Origin: Bacillota bacterium
Lineage (GTDB): Bacteria > Bacillota > Bacilli > Alicyclobacillales > SLC66
DNA length: 47,166 nucleotides
Reading direction: 5' to 3'
NCBI GenBank assembly: GCA_021828865.1
Contig: JAJZCW010000025.1
Location: 1 to 47,166 of the forward strand
Shown: positions 8,884 to 18,947 of the stretch, piece by piece
Position numbering within the stretch: the stretch's first letter is position 1
Layout: every line of letters begins with the position of its first letter
The notes under the pieces: generated by a model
What the model saw: the letters and a program-made list of their open reading frames with translations, nothing else
Databases searched by the model: none
What the model was told of the DNA's origin: nothing
Made by a program: the position numbers and the translations under genes

Positions 8884-10410
8884 CTAATCTTCTGAAATCC
8901 AAGTTCGGATAAGTGAAGCAAAAGCATCTGGTCGGCGTGCCGCCAACTCTTTTAGTTCATTTGTGATCTTGGACTCTTCTGATTCTTGAGCTGGATGGGA
9001 AAGTGAGGCTACAGATAATGACTCTATCGCATCCGTTGTGACGCGATTACGTTGCCTGCGTGAACGAAGGAAGAACCAGATTAGAACCCCCCCCACCAGC
9101 AAAACGCCTATACCTCCAAGTACAAAAGGCGATGTATACCACGGTGCAGACGGTAAGGTATTGGTTTGAACTGCAAAAGGCTCACTTAAAATGGTGATAT
9201 TCGTTGCTTTTGCGTTCCCTGCTTGTCCTATGGCAGTTTGTACATAAGATTGGATGCTACTCTGTAACTTGGGATTCATTTTGATTGCGTTGGAATTAAT
9301 CAAAACGCTTACTGTATAGCCATTGATTTGTAATGGATCAAACTGAGTGGTCGTATTGACATAGTTATTGTCGTAATTGGTCGTTGAACTTTTACTAGAA
9401 GATCCGCCAGTCCCCGTACCTGTAGTCGCGTAGTTTGGTAGATTTGGATTTTGTGTGGCTTGTCCCGCTACCCCGCCCGTTCCAGAAGTCCCCGATGTGG
9501 TGTTAGAACTCGACTGGTTGGACAAAGCCGGCCCTGGCGTCACTTGATGTTTTTGCTGTGTAACGTTATTAATACTCAAATTAGCGTGGACCACAACAGC
9601 CACATTGCTCGTGCCAACAATATTCCCTAGGCTGGTTTTAATTTGTGACGCTAAATTTTGCTCCAATGCATTTTCTAGTGATAGTTGGTTGGTGACTTGA
9701 CCACCAAGGGAACCACTAATACCTGACGTGCCATTGGAACTCGAATTTAAAGGATTGCCGTTTTGATCAACCACACTAACATTGCTAGCACTCAACCCCT
9801 GAACAGAGTGGGCCACGAGTTGCTGAATACCAGCTACTTGCTGAGGTGACAACACATACCCAGGAGCGATGTTTAATAGCACCGATGCTTTTGCATTGCC
9901 CGAATTTTGCTGGACGAGAAACGATTGCTGTTGCGGCATGACAATATTAACCTGCGTAGCCTCAATGCCATTAATCGACGAAATGGTTTGGGCAAGACGT
10001 TGCTCCAGCACATTTAAAACTTGCAAATTCAATTCTTGAGAAGTCATTCCGAACATATTGCTTTGCTGAAAGATAGAGGAATAATCGATATTCCCAGTTG
10101 ATGGTAACCCCGCCATTGCCATATCGATACGAACCTTATCAGCCATAGCAGCAGGCACCAATATGTTGTTGCCTTGTAGTTGATAAGGAATTTTTTGTTG
10201 TTCAAGTTGAGCGGTAATTTGCCCAGCAGATTTCGCGTCTAAATTATAAAAAACAACCTGATATCTGGGGTTTATAAGAAAAGCGGTAAGTATGGCTACT
10301 GTAGCAACAAAAAAAATTGCGATTAGCCATAAATTACGCTTTTGTCGTTTGTTAAGATTTGTATAATAATTTCTTATTTGAGAAATATATTTTTGAACCA
10401 ATTGATTCAT
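8884..10410 (-). CDS. fliF: Flagellar MS-ring protein FliF
   Basis: FliF forms the membrane MS-ring on which the basal body and export gate are built. The product has 508 residues with two membrane segments, about 27-47 and 430-452, flanking periplasmic ring-building motifs. The RBM1/2 region includes YQVVFYNLDAKSAGQI and SSINGIEATQVNIVMP, and a Ser/Thr/Gly-rich linker covers about 290-350. The extreme C-terminus (LKELAARRPDAFASLIRTWI) is the FliG-binding tail. ATG 10410 gives the usual N-terminus. The gene order fliE-fliF-fliG is conserved. Confidence 0.97.
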   Translation of the reverse strand: MNQLVQKYISQIRNYYTNLNKRQKRNLWLIAIFFVATVAILTAFLINPRYQVVFYNLDAKSAGQITAQLEQQKIPYQLQGNNILVPAAMADKVRIDMAMAGLPSTGNIDYSSIFQQSNMFGMTSQELNLQVLNVLEQRLAQTISSINGIEATQVNIVMPQQQSFLVQQNSGNAKASVLLNIAPGYVLSPQQVAGIQQLVAHSVQGLSASNVSVVDQNGNPLNSSSNGTSGISGSLGGQVTNQLSLENALEQNLASQIKTSLGNIVGTSNVAVVVHANLSINNVTQQKHQVTPGPALSNQSSSNTTSGTSGTGGVAGQATQNPNLPNYATTGTGTGGSSSKSSTTNYDNNYVNTTTQFDPLQINGYTVSVLINSNAIKMNPKLQSSIQSYVQTAIGQAGNAKATNITILSEPFAVQTNTLPSAPWYTSPFVLGGIGVLLVGGVLIWFFLRSRRQRNRVTTDAIESLSVASLSHPAQESEESKITNELKELAARRPDAFASLIRTWISED

Positions 10411-10436
10411 TGAATTCCATCACCCTAAGCCCTTCA

Positions 10437-10745
10437 CTACACCTGCATATTCATGATTTGATTGTAAGCTTGAATGACTTTATCACGCACTTGTACTGTC
10501 AAATCCACGGCAAGTTGGGCTTGTGTGGCTGAAACCATTACATTTGCTATATTGGGCGCAGTACCACTCGCAAGCTGAATAGCTTGCTGCTCTGCATTCA
10601 TATTCATTTGATTGACCTGACCAAGCGCATTACCTAAAAATGTGCCAAAACTTTGTGATTGATTCGAAGTTGTATTGGAAACTCCGCTAGCTGTAGAAGT
10701 AAGTAATTGAGAAGGATTGATAGGTTGTATCGGAACTATACTCAC
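10437..10745 (-). CDS. fliE: Flagellar hook-basal body complex protein FliE
   Basis: FliE is the small adaptor between the MS-ring/export gate and the proximal rod. The 102-residue product ends with the conserved C-terminal block (VSATQAQLAVDLTVQVRDKV then AYNQIMNMQV), which identifies it. The GTG start at 10745 has AGGA about six bases upstream. The N-terminal half is Ser/Asn/Gln-rich and variable, as in other FliE proteins. It lies between flgC (16 bp) and fliF (26 bp). Confidence 0.96.
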   Translation of the reverse strand: MSIVPIQPINPSQLLTSTASGVSNTTSNQSQSFGTFLGNALGQVNQMNMNAEQQAIQLASGTAPNIANVMVSATQAQLAVDLTVQVRDKVIQAYNQIMNMQV

Positions 10746-10761
10746 TTTTTATCCTGCTTCC

Positions 10762-11208
10762 CTATAATTTAGTAATGGCAAGAGAGTCCATAGATTTACC
10801 CGCATTAAATGCACTGACATTTGCCTGATACGCCTGTTGAGCTGTTAACATATCCACCATCTCTGTCGCAATATTGACATTTGGCATTTGCACATATCCG
10901 TTTACTGCATTTGGGCTCGTTGGATCATATACCACCTTAAATGGCGATGGGTCTTGAACGATCCCCCCCACAACAACGCCACCACCAGAAAGCGATGAAG
11001 TAGAATTATTATTCATTGCATTGGAGAGCGCCGATGAGAAACTCGACATAGGGACTTGATTCAACACGACTTCTTCTCGACGATATGGTCCACCCTGTGG
11101 TGTTCTTGTTGTATTGGCATTCGCAATATTGTTTGCAATTACATTCAACCAAAGACGATCTGCAGTGAGTCCCGATGCACTGATATTTAATCCATCAAAC
11201 AATCCCAT
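10762..11208 (-). CDS. flgC: Flagellar basal-body rod protein FlgC
   Basis: FlgC is a proximal rod subunit exported by the flagellar type III system. It has 148 residues. The N-terminus has the rod/hook signature (SASGLTADRLWLNVIANNIANANTT), and the C-terminus has the matching helix (MVDMLTAQQAYQANVSAFNAGKSM) that packs in the rod core. The middle section (about 60-85) is Ser/Asn/Gly-rich. ATG 11208 starts seven bases after the flgB stop. Confidence 0.97.
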   Translation of the reverse strand: MGLFDGLNISASGLTADRLWLNVIANNIANANTTRTPQGGPYRREEVVLNQVPMSSFSSALSNAMNNNSTSSLSGGGVVVGGIVQDPSPFKVVYDPTSPNAVNGYVQMPNVNIATEMVDMLTAQQAYQANVSAFNAGKSMDSLAITKL

Positions 11209-11215
11209 CTAATGA

Positions 11216-11632
11216 TCACCCCGTAATTGCAGTTCTTAACGTGGTAAACTGGTTGTTTATTTCCTGTACCACAGCACCATACTGTATCTGGTTCTCTGCT
11301 AGCAAACTCATTTCAGAATCAATGTTGACATTATTGCCGTTTGAACTGGTGGAGTTGCTGCTATCTGTAACCACTTGCGGTTGAACATTGGCTAAATTGG
11401 TACTCGAGCTCAAATCAGCGCTGCTATTAGTGAGCATCGGCAATTGAGAAGAACTGCCGATCCCACTTGCTGATAGCGCAGCTTGTAAATAAGGTTCAAA
11501 AACTACCGTCTCTCTTTTATAGCCAGGGGTATTCGCGTTAGCAATATTATTGGAATATACTTGTTGCCTGAGTTGCCCAGCGTTTAAAGAGGCCTGAAGA
11601 GAACCCCACATTGCGCTGTCAATTAGCGACAT
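11216..11632 (-). CDS. flgB: Flagellar basal-body rod protein FlgB
   Basis: FlgB is the most proximal rod subunit and the first gene of the fla/che operon. The 138-residue product has the N-terminal signature (LRQQVYSNNIANANTPGYKR) and the C-terminal helical repeat (IDSEMSLLAENQIQYGAVVQEI). ATG 11632 follows a strong AGGAGGGG site. The 97 bp between codY and flgB should hold the operon promoter, as in B. subtilis. I see AT-rich sequence there but no clean SigA or SigD consensus, so none is annotated. Confidence 0.97.
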   Translation of the reverse strand: MSLIDSAMWGSLQASLNAGQLRQQVYSNNIANANTPGYKRETVVFEPYLQAALSASGIGSSSQLPMLTNSSADLSSSTNLANVQPQVVTDSSNSTSSNGNNVNIDSEMSLLAENQIQYGAVVQEINNQFTTLRTAITG

Positions 11633-11729
11633 AATTCCCCTCCTAACTTAATGCATTAAAAGAACTAATTCTACAATTTTTTTAAAATACCTTCTATTTC
11701 ACTCATCAAAAATATTACCCATTAATCCA

Positions 11730-12509
11730 TTAATGATGTCTCACTTGGTCTAATTGCGGCAATAACTTGTCATTTAATACTTTGATAAACGTCCCTTTCA
11801 TTCCCAAAGAACGAGATTCAATCACGCCAGCACTCTCCAATTTTCTCAGCGCATTGACAATCACAGAGCGAGTAATGCCGACGCGATCAGCCACCTTACT
11901 GGCTACAAGCAAACCTTCCTTGCCTTCCAATTCTTCGAAAATGTGTTCAATTGCCTCAAGTTCACTGTACGACAAAGAATCAACAGCCATTTGAACCACC
12001 GCTTTGGCCCTAGTTTCTTCTTCGATCTCATGAGCTCTCGAATGAAGAATTTCCATTCCCACTACGGTTGCACCGTATTCTCCGAGGAGCAAATCCTCTT
12101 CTGTAAATCCAGATTCAAACCGCGAAAAAATCAATGTTCCCAATCTTTCACCACCGCCAATGACAGGCACAACCGTGGTGACTTTATTGGGGAAGTTTTC
12201 ATTGACGGATGAAGGAAAAACAGAAAAAGGCACTTCATCCTTAATGTCTGCTACCGTCGATTCATGTCTAAGCAACTCGGAATTATAGTCTTTCGGAAAG
12301 ACGCGTTGCGACATGACTTCCTCGTATTCGACCATTTCCTTAAACTCTGGAACAATGGCAAATCCTAAAATCTTGCCTGACCTAGACAACACAAAAATAT
12401 TCGATGATAATACGTCACTCATTACTTCTGCCATTTCCACAAAATCGACATACTGCCCTGCCCGCTGCAATAAACGGTTAATTCTTCTTGTCTTCGTCAA
12501 TAATTCCAT
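11730..12509 (-). CDS. codY: GTP/branched-chain amino acid-sensing global repressor CodY
   Basis: CodY is the Bacillota nutrient sensor that represses stationary-phase genes when isoleucine/leucine/valine and GTP are high. The 259-residue length matches CodY exactly. An N-terminal GAF sensor domain (about 1-155, starting [15 protein letters not shown]) is followed by a C-terminal winged helix (about 200-245) with [20 protein letters not shown] and the basic GMKGTFIKV tip. It follows hslU at 21 bp, the xerC-hslV-hslU-codY operon of B. subtilis. CodY represses motility genes in Bacillus, and it sits just upstream of the fla/che operon here too. Confidence 0.98.
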   Translation of the reverse strand: MELLTKTRRINRLLQRAGQYVDFVEMAEVMSDVLSSNIFVLSRSGKILGFAIVPEFKEMVEYEEVMSQRVFPKDYNSELLRHESTVADIKDEVPFSVFPSSVNENFPNKVTTVVPVIGGGERLGTLIFSRFESGFTEEDLLLGEYGATVVGMEILHSRAHEIEEETRAKAVVQMAVDSLSYSELEAIEHIFEELEGKEGLLVASKVADRVGITRSVIVNALRKLESAGVIESRSLGMKGTFIKVLNDKLLPQLDQVRHH

Positions 12510-12530
12510 TAAAATTCCTCCTAAGATCTA

Positions 12531-13925
12531 TTACAAAATATAACGGCTTAAGTCGCGGTCTCTTGAAATAGAGCCCAATTTTTCTTCCACATATTGCGCG
12601 GTGATTACCACTTCTTTTTCGCCAATATCAGGCGTTGCGAATAACAATTCTTCTAGTACCCTCTCCACTAACGTGTGAAGACGCCTTGCACCAATATCCT
12701 CCGTGGAGGAGTTGACTTCTGTGGCAATTTCCGCAATTCTACGAACGGATTCCGCATTAAACTTGATTTCTACCCCTTCAGTTTCGAGTAGAGCCGAATA
12801 TTGAATCAAAAGCGCGTGTTCAGGCTCTGTCAGTATTTTTTCAAAATCATCTGCGCTTAAACTCGATAGTTCAACCCGAATAGGAAACCGCCCTTGCAGT
12901 TCAGGTATCAGGTCTGAGGGCTTAGCCATGTGAAAAGCGCCTGCAGCTATAAACAAGATATGGTCCGTTTTCACAGGGCCATGTTTGGTCATAACCGTAG
13001 ATCCTTCCACGATCGGCAATATATCTCTTTGTACCCCCTCTCTTGATACATCAGTACCGCCTCGACCACTTGTGACAGCAATTTTGTCAAATTCATCTAT
13101 AAAAATAATCCCCGCCTGCTCAGTCCGTCGCACCGCTTCAGAAATGACATCATCCATGTCAAGTAATTTCTGGGCTTCGTCCACTAATAAAAGCTTTCTG
13201 GCCTCAGCCACTGACAATCTTCTCGTTTTCTTGCGCTTCGGCATAAAATTCCCCATCATTTCCTGAAGATTGCCAAGCCCTTCCGCACCAATACCGGGAA
13301 TAAAATCGAATCCAGGCATCGACTGTTCTTCGATCTGTATCTCGATCATTTGCGTTTCCAATTCACCCGATAACAACTTGCCTCTAAGCTGCTCTCTCTG
13401 TTGCCTGACTGTATCGGAAGCTTCTTTTCTTTCTTCTCGGTTTTGGAACAGCGCTTCAAATGGGTTGGTAAACGTTCGCTCTTTTACGGGTTCCGGCACC
13501 AGCGCTTCTAAAAGCCTCTCATTGACCTGTGCCTCTGCTTGCGAAGAGACTGCGTCCATACGCTCGGCTTTGACTGTCCTGATGCCAGTCTCTACGAGGT
13601 CCCTGATCATTGAATCCACATCACGCCCCACGTACCCAACCTCAGTAAATTTGGTCGCCTCCACTTTCAAGAAAGGCGCCCCGGTCAATTTTGCGATGCG
13701 TCTGGCAATTTCTGTTTTACCCACACCGGTGGGACCTATCATCAATATGTTTTTGGGAGTTACTTCTTCCCTCAATTTCTCCGGCAATCTCGAACGCCGA
13801 TAGCGATTGCGAAGTGCGATTGCCACCGCTTTTTTAGCATCATTTTGCCCGATCACATATTTGTCCAGTTCCTTGACCATTTGGCTGGGCGACATGTGTT
13901 CAAGAAAAAAATCATTTTTTCCCAT
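12531..13925 (-). CDS. hslU: ATP-dependent protease ATPase subunit HslU (ClpY)
   Basis: HslU is the AAA+ unfoldase that feeds substrates to the HslV peptidase. The product is 464 residues, typical for the family. The Walker A GPTGVGKT is at about 64-71, the pore loop region follows at GYVGRDV, and Walker B is FIDEFDKI. An intermediate (I) domain covers about 110-235, and the C-terminal sensor 2 ([14 protein letters not shown]) and tail DLSRYIL that inserts into HslV are intact. ATG 13925 starts four bases after hslV. It is co-transcribed with xerC, hslV and codY. Confidence 0.98.
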   Translation of the reverse strand: MGKNDFFLEHMSPSQMVKELDKYVIGQNDAKKAVAIALRNRYRRSRLPEKLREEVTPKNILMIGPTGVGKTEIARRIAKLTGAPFLKVEATKFTEVGYVGRDVDSMIRDLVETGIRTVKAERMDAVSSQAEAQVNERLLEALVPEPVKERTFTNPFEALFQNREERKEASDTVRQQREQLRGKLLSGELETQMIEIQIEEQSMPGFDFIPGIGAEGLGNLQEMMGNFMPKRKKTRRLSVAEARKLLLVDEAQKLLDMDDVISEAVRRTEQAGIIFIDEFDKIAVTSGRGGTDVSREGVQRDILPIVEGSTVMTKHGPVKTDHILFIAAGAFHMAKPSDLIPELQGRFPIRVELSSLSADDFEKILTEPEHALLIQYSALLETEGVEIKFNAESVRRIAEIATEVNSSTEDIGARRLHTLVERVLEELLFATPDIGEKEVVITAQYVEEKLGSISRDRDLSRYIL

Positions 13926-13929
13926 CTAC

Positions 13930-14466
13930 TCATACTTCCTCAACGATAATGTGATTGTTCGTATACACACAAATTTCCGAAGCGATTTCAAGGGAACGTA
14001 GTGCGATCTCCTTCGGCGTTAAAGACGCATGCCTTGCGAGCGCTCTTCCTGCAGCAAGTGCATAAGATCCGCCTGAACCGATCGCGCAGATTCCATCATC
14101 AGGTTCAATAACTTCACCTGTACCTGAAATTAATAACAGATTGTCCTTTGACATTGCAATCATCATCGCTTCAAGCTTACTGAGCATTCGGTCAGTTCGC
14201 CATAATTTTGCCAGCTCGACAGCAGCTCTAGGGACATTTCCGTGGAATTCATCCAACTTTTGCTCGAATTTCTCAAGCAATGTCAAAGCATCCGCCACAC
14301 TGCCTGCAAAACCGACTACCACTTGATTTTTGTAAATACGCCTTACTTTTTTAGCCGTTGCTTTCATGATCATGTTCTGACCAAAAGTCACTTGACCATC
14401 ACCAGCAATGGCCCCACCTTCAGGGGTGTGAATCGCAAAGATTGTAGTCGCATGAAAATCAGACAT
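13930..14466 (-). CDS. hslV: ATP-dependent protease peptidase subunit HslV (ClpQ), N-terminal serine type
   Basis: HslV is the proteasome-like peptidase that forms a double hexamer capped by HslU. The product is 178 residues from ATG 14466, with GGAGG at 6-7 bases; the frame upstream to 14478 is only the ribosome site read as codons. The protein begins Met-Ser-Asp-Phe-His-Ala-Thr-Thr, so after Met removal the nucleophile should be Ser1, as reported for B. subtilis ClpQ, rather than the Thr1 of E. coli HslV. Other core motifs ([31 protein letters not shown]) are intact. Confidence 0.97.
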   Translation of the reverse strand: MSDFHATTIFAIHTPEGGAIAGDGQVTFGQNMIMKATAKKVRRIYKNQVVVGFAGSVADALTLLEKFEQKLDEFHGNVPRAAVELAKLWRTDRMLSKLEAMMIAMSKDNLLLISGTGEVIEPDDGICAIGSGGSYALAAGRALARHASLTPKEIALRSLEIASEICVYTNNHIIVEEV

Positions 14467-14478
14467 AATAGCCTCCAC

Positions 14479-15384
14479 TTAAGCACGCGGGTGTGCAGAT
14501 TCATAAACCTTTGCAAGGTGTTCTCGTGCGGTATGAGTATAGATTTGTGTAGAAGACAAACTTTCGTGACCCAATAATTCCTGAACCACCCTCAGATCGG
14601 CTCCTCCCTCAAGCATGTGTGTGGCAAATGAGTGGCGAAAAGTATGAGGTGAAATATGTTTATGTAACGCCATCTTCTGAACATATTTATCAATGATTCT
14701 CCTTACCGACCGATCGCTCAGCCGGGTGCCGAGGTGATTGACAAATAAAGACAGTTCACCATTTCGAGCCAATCTTGGTCTTGAGTTGGTCATATATTCA
14801 TCAAGCGCATTTTTTGCGCTTTGACCATATAGCACCACCCGTTCCTTATTGCCTTTACCTACTACGTAAAGTACACCTGTACTCCCTTGAATATCATTTA
14901 CGTTCAATTGCACACATTCGGAAATGCGTATGCCTGTGGCATAAAGTAGTTCCAATATAGCCCTGTCACGTTGCCCCAACGGTTGAGTCAGATCAGGCAT
15001 AGACAAAAGTTCATTCATTTCTTCTACATATAGAAATGTAGGCAAACGTCTTTCCAGCCGAGGTCCACGCAGATGTTCAGCTGGCGAAGTAGTCATTTTT
15101 TTCGTCCGCATCATAAATCGATAAAACATGCGAATTGCGCTCAATTGTCTTGCTATTGTTTGCTTGCTTAATTTTTTATCATAAATTTTCCCCAAATAGG
15201 TACGAATCATGTGAGGAGTGACATGGATTGGGTCCCCCGCTACATAGTCGCGAAACAAGTGGAGGTCTTTTCGGTAAGCCTCGATCGTATGTGTAGAATA
15301 ATTTTTTTCTACAGCAAGTGACCTTAAAAAATCATGAATCATTTCATCCCATAACTTCGTCGAGATGTCTGGTTCATGCCTCAT
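14479..15384 (-). CDS. xerC: Tyrosine recombinase XerC (CodV)
   Basis: XerC resolves chromosome dimers at dif with XerD. From ATG 15384 (AGGGGTGG five bases upstream) the protein has 301 residues, the usual size. An N-terminal SAM-like core-binding domain (about 10-95, ending in LSAIRMFYRFM) precedes the catalytic domain. The catalytic set is visible: Arg in ATGIRISE, Lys in GKGNKERVV, HTFRHSFATHMLEGG, GHESLSSTQIYTH with the nucleophile Tyr. The longer frame to 15462 adds 26 residues without similarity. It heads the xerC-hslV-hslU-codY run. Confidence 0.96.
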   Translation of the reverse strand: MRHEPDISTKLWDEMIHDFLRSLAVEKNYSTHTIEAYRKDLHLFRDYVAGDPIHVTPHMIRTYLGKIYDKKLSKQTIARQLSAIRMFYRFMMRTKKMTTSPAEHLRGPRLERRLPTFLYVEEMNELLSMPDLTQPLGQRDRAILELLYATGIRISECVQLNVNDIQGSTGVLYVVGKGNKERVVLYGQSAKNALDEYMTNSRPRLARNGELSLFVNHLGTRLSDRSVRRIIDKYVQKMALHKHISPHTFRHSFATHMLEGGADLRVVQELLGHESLSSTQIYTHTAREHLAKVYESAHPRA

Positions 15385-15479
15385 GAAAGCCACCCCTGAC
15401 CTTTTAATAGGCGAAACGCACTGATGCAAGCGTATCGTATCATCAAGTAAGAATAACTTCAAGGAAAAATGTTTGGTTT

Positions 15480-16790
15480 TTAGGTAAAATTCAGAATTGT
15501 ATTTAACGAACGTTGCACAATCTTTTCGTTTTTTTCTCTTTTTTTACTCACTTTTTCTTCAATTGGGGGAAATAATCCAAACGTGATATTCATCGGTTGA
15601 AAATACCTTGGGTCTGCATGAGTGATGTATCGGGCCAAACTTCCGATGGCAGTCACTTCAGGAAACATAATCAGGTCCATTCCGTGTACATACCTCGCCG
15701 CATTGATACCAGCCACCAGCCCTGATGCTGCCGATTCCACGTAACCTTCTACCCCTGTCATTTGGCCCGCAAAAAATAAATTTTCACGCGCCACCGACTG
15801 ATAAGTAGGTCGAAGTACTTTTGGCGAGTTCAAATAACTGTTTCGATGCATCACTCCATAGCGCACAAATTCTGCATTTTCTAGCCCTGGTATGAGTTGA
15901 AAAACTTTCTTCTGTTCTCCCCATTTTAGATGGGTTTGAAATCCAACAAGATTGTACAGCGTTGCTGCCGCATTGTCCTGGCGAAGCTGTACTACGGCAA
16001 ACGGCAATTTCCCGGTCTTAGGATCAGGTAGCCCAACCGGCTTCATCGGACCAAAAAGCAAGGTTTGTTTTCCACGTGCCGCCATCACTTCGACCGGCAT
16101 GCAACCTTCAAAGTAAATTTCTCGTTCAAATTCTTTGATCGGAGTTGTCTCCGCCTGCACCAAGGCATCATAAAACACATTAAACTGCTCTTCCGTCATT
16201 GGACAGTTTAAGTACGCAGGCTCCCCCTTGTCGTATCGAGATGCCCTGTACACAATTTCCATATCCACACTGGACGCATCGACAATTGGAGCTGCTGCGT
16301 CGTAAAAATAAAAAGACTGTTCACCCGTAAAATCTAGGATGCTTTTCGTCAGCGATTCTGATGTCAGTGGACCAGTGGCAATCACGGTCACCTCATCAGG
16401 AATCTCTGTTACCTCTTCACGCACTACTTCAATCAGCGGATGGGAGGTTAATTCATCAGTCACCATTTGACTGAATTTTTCCCTGTCGACAGCAAGTGCT
16501 CCGCCAGCAGGAACAGAGCAAGCATCTGCAGATCGAATGATGATCGAATCCAGTTTACGCATTTCTTCTTTTAACAAACCGACAGCATTGGTTAGTGAGG
16601 CCGCGCGCAAACTATTTGAACACACCAGTTCTGCGAATTGGTCCGTATGATGAGCAGGCGTGGTTTTTTTCCCTCTCATTTCATACAGGACAACCTTCAC
16701 GCCAAGCTTTGCGATTTGCCATGCTGCTTCTGATCCTGCAAGTCCCGCTCCTATGACAGTAACTCGATCAGTAAATGACAACAGGAACAC
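15480..16790 (-). CDS. trmFO: Methylenetetrahydrofolate-tRNA-(uracil-5-)-methyltransferase TrmFO
   Basis: TrmFO makes ribothymidine at position 54 of tRNA using methylene-THF and FADH2. The 436-residue protein opens with a FAD-binding Rossmann motif ([13 protein letters not shown]). It then shows family blocks such as [31 protein letters not shown] and [17 protein letters not shown]. The GTG at 16790 is annotated; a TTG at 16781 lies better spaced from the AGGAG and may be the true start, giving 433 residues. It directly follows topA with one or two bases between stop and start signals, as in Bacillus. Confidence 0.96.
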   Translation of the reverse strand: MFLLSFTDRVTVIGAGLAGSEAAWQIAKLGVKVVLYEMRGKKTTPAHHTDQFAELVCSNSLRAASLTNAVGLLKEEMRKLDSIIIRSADACSVPAGGALAVDREKFSQMVTDELTSHPLIEVVREEVTEIPDEVTVIATGPLTSESLTKSILDFTGEQSFYFYDAAAPIVDASSVDMEIVYRASRYDKGEPAYLNCPMTEEQFNVFYDALVQAETTPIKEFEREIYFEGCMPVEVMAARGKQTLLFGPMKPVGLPDPKTGKLPFAVVQLRQDNAAATLYNLVGFQTHLKWGEQKKVFQLIPGLENAEFVRYGVMHRNSYLNSPKVLRPTYQSVARENLFFAGQMTGVEGYVESAASGLVAGINAARYVHGMDLIMFPEVTAIGSLARYITHADPRYFQPMNITFGLFPPIEEKVSKKREKNEKIVQRSLNTILNFT

Positions 16791-16792
16791 TC

Positions 16793-18883
16793 CTAACCTC
16801 TTTGTTCACTGACGTGATGAGTACTGCATTCCGGATTCGAACAGACTTCGTTCACCACATCTGACTTCGCCTTTCTTTTTTCCACCATCGGCTCGCCGCA
16901 AACTGGACAGGCATGACCAGTTGGTTTGTCCCAAAGCACATAATTGCATTCAGGATACCCTGAGCACCCATAAAAAACGCGGCGTTTTTTGCCTCTGCGT
17001 TCTACAAGAGGTTTTCCGCATCTCGGGCAATCCACTCCAATGTGTTTGAGAATTGGTTTTGCATTGCGACATTCGGGAAACCCTGGACAGGCCAGAAACT
17101 TACCGAACCGCCCATGTTTGTATACCATCCTTCTGCCGCATTTATCACAGTACTCATCTGCAAACTCTTCTTCCAACTGCACGTGTTCCATCGATTCTTC
17201 CGCAGTTTGAAGATAGGTTTCGAGTCCGCGGTAAAATGAATCCAGCATTTTGACGTAGTTTTGCATGCCTTCTTCCACGTCATCCAATTGTTGTTCAAGT
17301 TGCGCCGTAAAATCTGCATCGACGATGGTGGGGAAAAACTCTTTCATCAAATCCACGACAATTTCACCAAGTTCAGTCGGTATAAAGCGCTTGCTCTCAA
17401 GCAAAACATAGCCACGCTTCTGAATGACATCAATAGTGGGGGCATAAGTACTCGGGCGCCCTATCCCCAATTCCTCCATGGCCTTTACCAGTCTCGCTTC
17501 CGAATAACGCGGTGGTGGCTGCGTAAAGTGTTGCTCAGGTTGAATACCGGGACGCGGTTTCAGGACAAGCCCCTCTTCTAGCGCTGGTAACATGCGACTT
17601 TCTTCATCCTGATCGTCATTATCCTCAATATAGAGCTTCATAAATCCGGGAAATTTGATTTTCGACCCATTCGCTCGAAAAACTGCTTCTCCCACCTCAA
17701 TATCCACTGTCATTGTATCGAGTAAAGCCGCAGCCATGAGACTGGCGACAAAACGCTCGAAAATCAGTCGATAAAGCCGCAACTGATCCCTGCTTAGAAT
17801 ATCCTTCAGTAAATCCGGATGCCTACTAAGCGAAGTGGGACGGATCGCTTCGTGCGCATCCTGTGCCCCTTTTTTCGCAGCGTATTGCCTTGCGCTTGTT
17901 GGCAAATAATCTGGTCCGAAGTTCCCCTTGATATATTCGGCAGCTTCTTGCCTTGCACCGTCAGCTATTCTTGTGGAATCTGTACGCATGTAGGTAATGA
18001 GTCCCACAGCGCCTGCCCCTGGCATCTCTATTCCTTCATATAATTGTTGGGCCACTGCCATGGTCTTTTGCGTACGAAATCCGAGTTTTCTGGCCGCTTC
18101 TTGCTGCAAACTGCTCGTAGTAAATGGAGGTGCTGGATTTCGTTTGCGAACACTGGCTTTGACACGCGCTACTTTAAATTCCTGGCCTTCGATTCGTGAA
18201 AGTAGCTGATCCACTTCATCCTTAGACTTTAGTTCCACTTTCTCCTCGCCATACCCGTGAAATTGTGCGGTAAACCTTTCTGCCTGATGCTCACAGAGCG
18301 CATTTACCGTCCAATACTCTTCAGGATTGAACGCTTGAATCTCTCTTTCTCTATCTACAATTAAACGAACAGCAACCGATTGCACACGTCCTGCTGATAA
18401 TCCTCGCTTTACCTTTTTCCATAACAATGGACTGATGCGATAACCAACAAGACGATCTAATATTCTTCTGGCTTGCTGAGCATGAACCAGATCCATATTG
18501 ACTGAACGAGGATGCTTGAAAGCATCTTTAACCGCTTCTTTTGTGATCTCATTGAACACGACGCGAACTGGTTTTTGCGGATCAATATCCAGACTCTGAG
18601 CCAAGTGCCATGCAATCGCTTCTCCTTCACGATCGGGGTCAGCTGCAAGATAAACGGCTTTTACTTTTTTGCTTGAGTCTTTTAATTCTTTTAATATATC
18701 GCCTTTACCGCGAATCGTGATGTATTTAGGTTCAAACTCATGATCAACATCGACACCCAATTGGCTTTTGGGCAAATCCCTGACGTGCCCCATTGATGCC
18801 TTCACCATATATTTACTACCCAAATATTTGCCTATTGTTTTTGCCTTTGCTGGCGACTCCACTATCACAAGATAATCCGCCAC
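16793..18883 (-). CDS. topA: DNA topoisomerase I (type IA)
   Basis: Topoisomerase I relaxes negative supercoils. From GTG 18883 (AAGGAGG five to six bases upstream) it has 696 residues, as in B. subtilis. The TOPRIM domain is at the N-terminus ([17 protein letters not shown], then [15 protein letters not shown]). The nucleophilic Tyr is about residue 298 in [10 protein letters not shown]. Three C-terminal zinc ribbons are present, with cysteine pairs in [30 protein letters not shown] and [14 protein letters not shown]. The frame upstream to 18916 is not needed. It sits between dprA and trmFO. Confidence 0.97.
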   Translation of the reverse strand: MADYLVIVESPAKAKTIGKYLGSKYMVKASMGHVRDLPKSQLGVDVDHEFEPKYITIRGKGDILKELKDSSKKVKAVYLAADPDREGEAIAWHLAQSLDIDPQKPVRVVFNEITKEAVKDAFKHPRSVNMDLVHAQQARRILDRLVGYRISPLLWKKVKRGLSAGRVQSVAVRLIVDREREIQAFNPEEYWTVNALCEHQAERFTAQFHGYGEEKVELKSKDEVDQLLSRIEGQEFKVARVKASVRKRNPAPPFTTSSLQQEAARKLGFRTQKTMAVAQQLYEGIEMPGAGAVGLITYMRTDSTRIADGARQEAAEYIKGNFGPDYLPTSARQYAAKKGAQDAHEAIRPTSLSRHPDLLKDILSRDQLRLYRLIFERFVASLMAAALLDTMTVDIEVGEAVFRANGSKIKFPGFMKLYIEDNDDQDEESRMLPALEEGLVLKPRPGIQPEQHFTQPPPRYSEARLVKAMEELGIGRPSTYAPTIDVIQKRGYVLLESKRFIPTELGEIVVDLMKEFFPTIVDADFTAQLEQQLDDVEEGMQNYVKMLDSFYRGLETYLQTAEESMEHVQLEEEFADEYCDKCGRRMVYKHGRFGKFLACPGFPECRNAKPILKHIGVDCPRCGKPLVERRGKKRRVFYGCSGYPECNYVLWDKPTGHACPVCGEPMVEKRKAKSDVVNEVCSNPECSTHHVSEQRG

Positions 18884-18947
18884 TAAGACCCTCCTTGACT
18901 CTCGCGGGTTCACCAAATAATATCACTCAGTGAAGAAATAATGCAAA

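Noticed and set aside
11633..11729. SigA-like promoter before flgB (TTGATG ... TTTAAA)
   Set aside because: Both hexamers are too far from consensus to prefer over chance in AT-rich DNA.
16989..17581. Plus-strand and alternate-frame ORFs inside topA
   Set aside because: They are shadows of the topA coding sequence with no ribosome site or family similarity.
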